A stretch of DNA of 45,130 nt from positions 1 through 45,130 of the forward strand of contig WQSP01000002.1 of NCBI GenBank assembly GCA_009787795.1, in the 5' to 3' direction. Below are positions 40,701 to 45,130 of the stretch, piece after piece (position 1 is the first letter of the stretch; each line of letters starts with the position of its first letter). The notes under the pieces were generated by a model. That model saw only the letters and a list, made by a program, of their open reading frames with translations, had not been told where the DNA came from and searched no databases. A program made the position numbers and the translations under genes. This stretch comes from Treponema sp. Lineage in GTDB: Bacteria; Spirochaetota; Spirochaetia; Treponematales; Breznakiellaceae.

Positions 40701-43700
40701 CTGGTTTTCCCTGTATCCTATCGGGTCGGGACTGGTTACAGCCGGGAATAACATCAACTCATCGCTTCCGACGCTGCCGTTGCTGTCATTGTCCGTGCCA
40801 AGAGAAACAGTTTTAATTAAAGGCCGGTTATTGGCAACATAAATATTCGTCTGATAATGCGTTGCGTTCATTGCATGATCAAAAATCACATAATGCAGTA
40901 TGTATTTCCCGTCGGGGAGTTTTGTCGAATCGTATATAACAGACCAGTTTTTGACCGATCCTCCCGAAAATCCTGTGCCGCTTCCCGCAACATCCAAAGA
41001 ATTTTCGTCAATTACAATACCGTTGTTGTTTGAAAGCCATATACGTCTTCCCTTGTCGTCAAAATTAACTGTCTCAAGACCAATCGGGAAACGAATCAAA
41101 TGAGCAGGTGTTGTACCTTCTAAAGTAACAGTGCTTTGAGTTTCGGCTGTCGGCACTGTTCCTGTACGGTCTCTTCTTACATGGAATGCGGATTGCCTGA
41201 AGTCCACTCCGTCTGTTGCCAAAGCCCCATTGTTAAGGTACACAAACCGCCCCATACCGTTATTCGATGCGTTTGTCGGTTGACCTGCCGCTGCCGTATT
41301 GTCATCTCTTGCAAAGAATACAACCACTCTTTCAACATTTTGTACCCTTGTTTTGCCCACAGCGGAATCCCATGCCCTTCCCATTATTTCAAAATTGCCG
41401 TTTGCGGTCAAATAGCCTTCGTAAACCGCCATTGGATAGAAATTGTCAGCCTGCAATTGGATGACATAGTTTCCCTTAAACTTCCCGTCCGAATTGTCTG
41501 TACAGTCAACTCCTATCTGCAAAATATTTGGCGTTCCTGTCGGCAAATATGAATTCTGACCCGCATTAACATCATTTGTGTCAACAGGGATGTAAAGCGT
41601 ATATTCGTTGTTTTGCGTTTGGCCGGCAGGCGAATTGCGCACAATCCATGGAAGATTAAAATCAACCGGATTTGTCCGCTGAATGTACTCTGTCCATGCT
41701 CCGTTCATGTTAACCCTTATGCTTGTCAGATCCGAACTTGTTGTAAGCTTGGTAATTATAACAATATTTTTTGCCACCTTGTTTTCGCCAAAAGCGTATG
41801 CCTCGGTCATTAATGCCTTGTTTTGAGCATCCGCAGCAAGGTATTCATCCCATGTTCCCTTAATAATTGTCGGATCGCCTATGCGCGGAACATCAGGGCT
41901 GAACCAAAGGGTTATTTTTTCCGAGTAACCCGGAATCGGTTTCATGTTATGCGTGTCCGAAATGTACGAGTCTCTTGCGCGAATTTCAACTTCAACTTCC
42001 TGCAACACGCCGCTTGCAAACGTATTGTCGGGATTTTTTGGGGTTAACGGTTCATTGCTTTCCGTATTGAGATTCAAGAACCAGCTGACCGTAGAACCTC
42101 TGGTTCCGACACTTCCTCTTGGTTCGTTTATTGCCACAAAACCGCCATTTGCATCCGAATCGGGACCTCCAATATACCAGCCTTCTTTTGTTCTGTTATC
42201 CGATCCTTTAATCATTCTTACGCGCATTTCCATGGTGTGTATGTATTCATTGTCGTTGGCAAGACCTGTTACACGAACCTGTCCGCCTACAACCGCTCCG
42301 TTTGCAGGAGTATTGATAATTGTTTCCGGCATGTCCGCGTTTGGATCCAAAATCAAATTGGATTTTACAACCCTGACATTGCCCGCCATATCAACAATCT
42401 TAAACCAAATCGGTAAATTCCAAAGTTCCCTGCCCCTGTTATTCACAGTCACATAATAATTGGCAACAGTGCCGGCAACCGCATTTTCGGGAATGCTTCC
42501 GGGAAGACCTACGCAAAAATCGTAAATGTCATCGAACACCCATGTCCATGCAGGCAAAATTCCAATTATGTTCGGATCCTTCATCCATGATGAACGAATG
42601 GGAAGACCCGAAGGAAGAAGGTCAATTCCGTTTCCGGGATGATTCGTTATGGGCAAATGAATCGCACAATTCGGCAAACAGGATGAAATGCAATCATTAT
42701 CGCCCAAGCCTGTATTTATCCATCCTGTGAAATTCTCATTTTCTGCATCGGTTCCAAGTGTTGCAATTCTTGCTGTTTCTGTATGTCCAAGAACGTAGTA
42801 CATGCTGTGTACAATTTGATTGTCGAGCGTGGAACCCCTGATTGTCACAGTACTTGTTACAGTAGGTCCCGTATTCGGGGTTGTTTCATGTTTCATTCCC
42901 TGAGGCTGTATAAAATTTATATACGGCGGAGTTGAGTCAAACACAACAGGCTGTCTTGTTTCTGCAGTTTGTTCATCGCCGCCTTCCACTTTTATAAGCC
43001 AGTATTTTGTTCCCGAAAAATTGCCGCTTTGAATATCACTTTTAACTTTTTCCGGAGTCATTGTTATTCTGTATCCGTTTCCAGCCAAAGGTTCTCCATT
43101 TGACAGATTGGTGGCAGTCTCAATTGTAATATCGGACGAGCCTCCAAATACACCTGCAAGATCTTCCAGTCTAATAAGACTGGTATTGTCTATATCCGAG
43201 AATCTGGCGGATATGCCTTGTAACGTCATGCCCGGAATCGGCATTTCAACGGTTATTATTCCCGCAAATTCCTTGTTTGGATTATGGTAAGAAGGAGTTT
43301 CCCTTATCCTGACAATGGGATTTGTAGCTGCCGTAATCCCGATTGTCATGAATTTTATCGGGTTTTCTGCGGGAGTATAATTTGGATTTTCCACACGATT
43401 CGGATAATAATTGTAATTCGGATTTGCAAAAGAATCCTTTGTAATGATCATAACATTATAAGAACCGGGTTTTAACGAATCAAGCATCGCATGCGATTCG
43501 GATTTTAATGTTCCGTCATTGTGCAATTCAACCAAAGGCCAGCGGAACTGCATTGCGGTAATGTTATCCAATGGATTCATATTCAAAGGTCTGTACATGG
43601 AATCGACAACAGTATGCCATTTTCCCCATTTTTCATCCAAATGATCCCCTTCCAATTCGGAAGGCAATCCTGTATTGGGATTAATTTTGACAGGCAGTTT

Positions 43701-44366
43701 TGTAACGGAATCGATATTAGGCTCTCCGTAAAAATCATTGCCTTCGGCGGGCCATATCATTACTTTGGGATACCCTATCGCAATTCCTTTTGCGTCAAAT
43801 GCCGTACCCATCAAGTCCGTACCCACATAAATTTTATTTTCAGCCAAATCCTGCGTAAGGTTATGACTGTCAAACTGCTCTCCCCTTAATCTTGGAATGC
43901 TTAATTCAATCTGAGGAGGCGTGTTTTTTACAAAGTAAATCATGTCGGTTGTGGTTGTTGTATTTCCGCCCCTGTCTATTGCTGTTACCGTTGCCCTGAA
44001 TTCGCCGTCGCGCATATTCAACGCCACTGTATCGATATTCACTTCATAAAGTCCGTCGGCGTTTTTAACAGCCGGAACTCTTGCCGTTTGAGGATTGCCG
44101 TCAAGATCGGTAAAGCTGATATCCATAAAAACTTCATCGATGCCAAACGGCTGTTCGATATCAAGAATGATGGTGTTTGAATTTCCGAACAAAAATGCGC
44201 CGGGCGCGGCGGCACCTTCATCTTCCGGCATGCCGATAATCGGTCTGTCCGTATTTACTCTCATGCCCAAACCGACATCGCAGGCAGCCAACATAAGAAC
44301 CGCCATTACGGCAAAAATCGGCGCTCCCGCAAAGAGGATAACCCTATTTTTCGTCAATTTAAACAT
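37704..44366 (-). CDS. Giant Ig-like/IPT domain lipoprotein
   Basis: The protein is about 2220 residues from the ATG at 44366, which has GGAGG 5 nt upstream. The track start at 44378 reads the ribosome-binding site as codons. The signal peptide has lipobox LAAC (FAVMAVLMLAAC). The body is a string of Ig-like modules marked by recurring V.G.A.D......I phrases (VTIRGSTLDNQIVHSMYYV, VRVTGLANDNEYIHTMEM, VIFKGKAMDNNSIRRITA). An IPT/TIG-like module (NEVIEIKGFNFHEGDRTTVHIGG) follows at about three-quarters. The last ~400 residues look like a propeller (NWYMAFGG, GWIYTVAAD, HVDMVVDAENTIHLAYYD) interrupted by a Thr/Ala/Gly stretch. It is probably a long surface fibre or adhesin. Confidence 0.8.
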   Translation of the reverse strand: MFKLTKNRVILFAGAPIFAVMAVLMLAACDVGLGMRVNTDRPIIGMPEDEGAAAPGAFLFGNSNTIILDIEQPFGIDEVFMDISFTDLDGNPQTARVPAVKNADGLYEVNIDTVALNMRDGEFRATVTAIDRGGNTTTTTDMIYFVKNTPPQIELSIPRLRGEQFDSHNLTQDLAENKIYVGTDLMGTAFDAKGIAIGYPKVMIWPAEGNDFYGEPNIDSVTKLPVKINPNTGLPSELEGDHLDEKWGKWHTVVDSMYRPLNMNPLDNITAMQFRWPLVELHNDGTLKSESHAMLDSLKPGSYNVMIITKDSFANPNYNYYPNRVENPNYTPAENPIKFMTIGITAATNPIVRIRETPSYHNPNKEFAGIITVEMPIPGMTLQGISARFSDIDNTSLIRLEDLAGVFGGSSDITIETATNLSNGEPLAGNGYRITMTPEKVKSDIQSGNFSGTKYWLIKVEGGDEQTAETRQPVVFDSTPPYINFIQPQGMKHETTPNTGPTVTSTVTIRGSTLDNQIVHSMYYVLGHTETARIATLGTDAENENFTGWINTGLGDNDCISSCLPNCAIHLPITNHPGNGIDLLPSGLPIRSSWMKDPNIIGILPAWTWVFDDIYDFCVGLPGSIPENAVAGTVANYYVTVNNRGRELWNLPIWFKIVDMAGNVRVVKSNLILDPNADMPETIINTPANGAVVGGQVRVTGLANDNEYIHTMEMRVRMIKGSDNRTKEGWYIGGPDSDANGGFVAINEPRGSVGTRGSTVSWFLNLNTESNEPLTPKNPDNTFASGVLQEVEVEIRARDSYISDTHNMKPIPGYSEKITLWFSPDVPRIGDPTIIKGTWDEYLAADAQNKALMTEAYAFGENKVAKNIVIITKLTTSSDLTSIRVNMNGAWTEYIQRTNPVDFNLPWIVRNSPAGQTQNNEYTLYIPVDTNDVNAGQNSYLPTGTPNILQIGVDCTDNSDGKFKGNYVIQLQADNFYPMAVYEGYLTANGNFEIMGRAWDSAVGKTRVQNVERVVVFFARDDNTAAAGQPTNASNNGMGRFVYLNNGALATDGVDFRQSAFHVRRDRTGTVPTAETQSTVTLEGTTPAHLIRFPIGLETVNFDDKGRRIWLSNNNGIVIDENSLDVAGSGTGFSGGSVKNWSVIYDSTKLPDGKYILHYVIFDHAMNATHYQTNIYVANNRPLIKTVSLGTDNDSNGSVGSDELMLFPAVTSPDPIGYRENQPYFRVINQRFRLDINAEKGNGLKRFRVYYATRNAATALQAGKVYTINVPGAFEWFNYGAPEAHANAAGYAGVTFMATKTVSLTGGASAWQYSDGTGSTLATGNFTGNAVTNAINFTTGFPEDSLNVRIDDNTGKIEWDRDGTAARYYLIHVYDNTVGTFADTDAHRADQLSHVALINIGITNGDSLNPRLEVLPIGQLYDLADETVSNPFPTFRNYLDRVARDLPETAAGYNQNVVTDTSGKRMGYVQYRKHAAGTARADISGMVIFKGKAMDNNSIRRITATIPGYNSNNPFDIATWHDNQLVPGSTANGTTGYTMANMKNGTNPWGFEVTDTSSTGEYGNVLNWNFAWDSSLHSNLVASNVTITFTVYDAAGLASELGKSPNVTSNFDIVPYISEIKTVLSNAFRANPSAFNRSATGWYPVRENEVIEIKGFNFHEGDRTTVHIGGTVANNSLTLEAGGGTTGLPARSKTNINANIGTLSSGALRVRVSNGAGTPVWYEAINNSNNTSAHYNKEPNNLNNNNLTDDRNLYVWRVGPFMGSTTATASAEFPFLNPVMRMDPASNWYMAFGGSTTSQGELWATKNGTGAWTASTADANGTANWVFSAQNRWRHTTVAYDSNGWIYTVAADQTAGSTGYRFGHRNPGNTGNGTWARTAVATLDAAGGDRFQIPRIATQTTGTTGTNNPVRILLSYYDSLTPATNALRLRVGLTTGATTTATFGTTNTTGANHVIANNSQTHQGSQFTAVGFLNTTGSAMSASNAGRPVIAWYDRTNQNLVMSYGDLPSSYTNVPQTPTTADWQSRARVVHALAGSHVDMVVDAENTIHLAYYDSLNGGLFYCRIPVPSGQSIPASNATRFTAAEYVKVDTYLSAGTRIMLNVRQETHGTETRYVPYISYFHASFDETKNSIRVAWRKDFSSLKAGSDENDRLTGAWEVMTVPAINTPASGQIISSGVPTSGTPSGTATAGFHNSLTKTMIVGYLTDTNYEGAMLRADMY

Positions 44367-44460
44367 ACAAACCTCCATATATTCCCATGAATATCGCCAG
44401 AAATTTCAAAATATGCAAATTTGGACACACTTTTCCAAAATATGCATAACTAATACCTTC

Positions 44461-44490
44461 AATATAATATATTTCGGCTGCAATTGCCAA
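44461..44490 (-). promoter_or_regulatory. Promoter of the giant lipoprotein gene
   Basis: On the minus strand TTGGCA is followed after 18 nt by TATATT. The predicted start is near 44453, giving a leader of about 87 nt that contains two copies of TGCATATTTTG and then GGAGG. More A/T-rich ATGCA motifs lie upstream of the promoter. Confidence 0.5.
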
Positions 44491-44578
44491 TTTTTGAAAA
44501 TAAAAATGCATGATTTCGAGAAAAATGCAAAATTTGACTTGCTTTTTAATTTAAAATTTATTACTTGCGGATTAGGCA

Positions 44579-44613
44579 GTTATGGTAGCAACTTTATTAA
44601 TTGCTACCATAAC
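44579..44613. terminator. 13-bp perfect stem-loop between the last two minus genes
   Basis: GTTATGGTAGCAA and TTGCTACCATAAC form a perfect 13-bp stem with a 9-nt loop. It starts 10 bp after the stop codon of the right-edge gene. It has no T-run on the minus strand, so it may be a processing or regulatory hairpin more than a classic terminator. The rest of 44379-44623 holds the giant gene's promoter and no gene. Confidence 0.55.
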
Positions 44614-44623
44614 CCATAACTAA

Positions 44624-45130
44624 CTACGGTGTAAATGTGACAGCAGGCGTATCCCTTACATTTATCTGGTTTGTCCAATTTGTGATACCGCCTGGAGAGT
44701 GGTTATCGCCGCCTGTTAGACGCAACCAGCGGTGCCTGCCGGGATATAAGGTGTAAATGTCCTTACTTGCTGTCCAGCCGCCGCGCTGATATCTCCATAC
44801 ACGGGGACCATATTGCATGGCATCATTAACATTTGCGGTAGAAGGCGTTCCTGTGTTTGTAGCATTAAAATTAGAGCCAAGTACGACATCATGCCATGTT
44901 CTTACGTTTATTTCCCATGTAATCCATCTCCAAATAGAAGCATCAGCGGCAGCCTCTCCTCCATGAGGAGAGTCTCCGCTAATTCTCTGCATTGCTCTTA
45001 TGCCGGCTCTAGTTCCGTTGGCGCGAAGTGTTTCATAATTGTCAGTCCATGTAAGAGGGAACCCGGGAACAGAAGAAGAGCTTAAAGCGTCCCCTCCCCT
45101 AATCCATAATGTTTCGCCGACTTCGGGTCT
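44624..45130 (-). CDS. C-terminal fragment of secreted hypothetical protein (partial)
   Basis: The ORF track shows an internal ATG (44992), but the frame stays open to the right edge of the window, so this is the 3' end of a longer gene. The visible ~168 residues are rich in Trp, Gly, Arg and Thr (PEVGETLWIRGGDALSSSS, SIWRWITWEINVRTWHDV, RVWRYQRGGWTASKDIYTLYPGRHRW, GGITNWTNQINVRD). They look like a beta-rich extracellular domain. I do not recognise a family. The gene is read in the same direction as the giant lipoprotein behind it and is separated from it by a hairpin. Confidence 0.65.
   Translation of the reverse strand, partial: RPEVGETLWIRGGDALSSSSVPGFPLTWTDNYETLRANGTRAGIRAMQRISGDSPHGGEAAADASIWRWITWEINVRTWHDVVLGSNFNATNTGTPSTANVNDAMQYGPRVWRYQRGGWTASKDIYTLYPGRHRWLRLTGGDNHSPGGITNWTNQINVRDTPAVTFTP

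Overview
The window is dense, bacterial, moderately AT-rich, and looks like the chromosome of a gut or lignocellulose-associated Treponema-type spirochete. The grounds are many Cys-anchored lipoproteins with loose lipoboxes, several conserved hypothetical genes typical of treponemes, very large secreted or outer-membrane proteins, and a full glucuronoxylan-degradation locus of the kind expected in a herbivore- or termite-gut organism. The species was not identified, and all assignments come from reading the sequence.

Layout. 1-1.75 kb (minus): N-terminal part of a Clp ATPase (TTG start, cut by the window edge), a DUF192 lipoprotein and a secreted hypothetical. 1.75-1.95 kb: a cluster of dispersed AATCCGTG-type repeats. 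1.95-3.2 kb (minus): a double cyclic-nucleotide-binding regulator. 3.3-6.9 kb (plus): a hypothetical, rsmD, a short treponemal protein, a TPR protein and rlmN. 6.9-9.25 kb (minus): an Rpn/PD-(D/E)XK-type nuclease, a second repeat cluster, a DUF445 membrane protein and an SH3-like lipoprotein. 9.25-14.9 kb (plus): an omptin-family outer-membrane protease with all catalytic residues, a beta-propeller lipoprotein, two membrane proteins, two tandem paralogous barrel-like proteins and a TPR lipoprotein. 14.9-19.6 kb (minus): a ~1580-residue outer-membrane protein with a SprA-like layout. 19.65-20.6 kb (plus): DUF503/YlxP and a lipoprotein. 20.6-22.85 kb (minus): a lipid set of diacylglycerol-kinase-like protein, PlsC-like acyltransferase and HAD-IB phosphatase.

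22.9-36.4 kb is the glucuronoxylan locus. The minus operon holds GH2, mannonate dehydratase (uxuA) and GH67 alpha-glucuronidase. Two plus-strand surface lipoprotein xylanases (GH10 and GH30) are divergent from it. A cytoplasmic GH10 is on the minus strand. Divergent from that is a NarL-type regulator with Glu at the phospho-acceptor site, followed by GH43 beta-xylosidase and a SASA-family acetylesterase, then nadE. The gene set suggests that lipoprotein GH10/GH30 cut xylan outside. Imported acetylated, MeGlcA-decorated oligomers would then be finished inside by intracellular GH10, GH67, GH43 and esterase, and uxuA would feed glucuronate carbon into the KDG route. No transporter, KDG kinase, uxuB or xylose-isomerase gene is in the window.

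37.1-45.1 kb: tRNA-Glu(UUC) with a strong promoter and a nearby 19-bp copy of its own 3' end, a small lipoprotein, a ~2220-residue Ig-like/IPT lipoprotein with clear promoter and terminator, and the C-terminal end of another secreted protein running off the right edge.

Two window-wide patterns stand out. Dispersed 10-bp-periodic repeats have entered two coding sequences in the same reading frame. A recurrent promoter geometry places the -10 hexamer 6-8 nt before ATG with no Shine-Dalgarno, which suggests leaderless transcripts.
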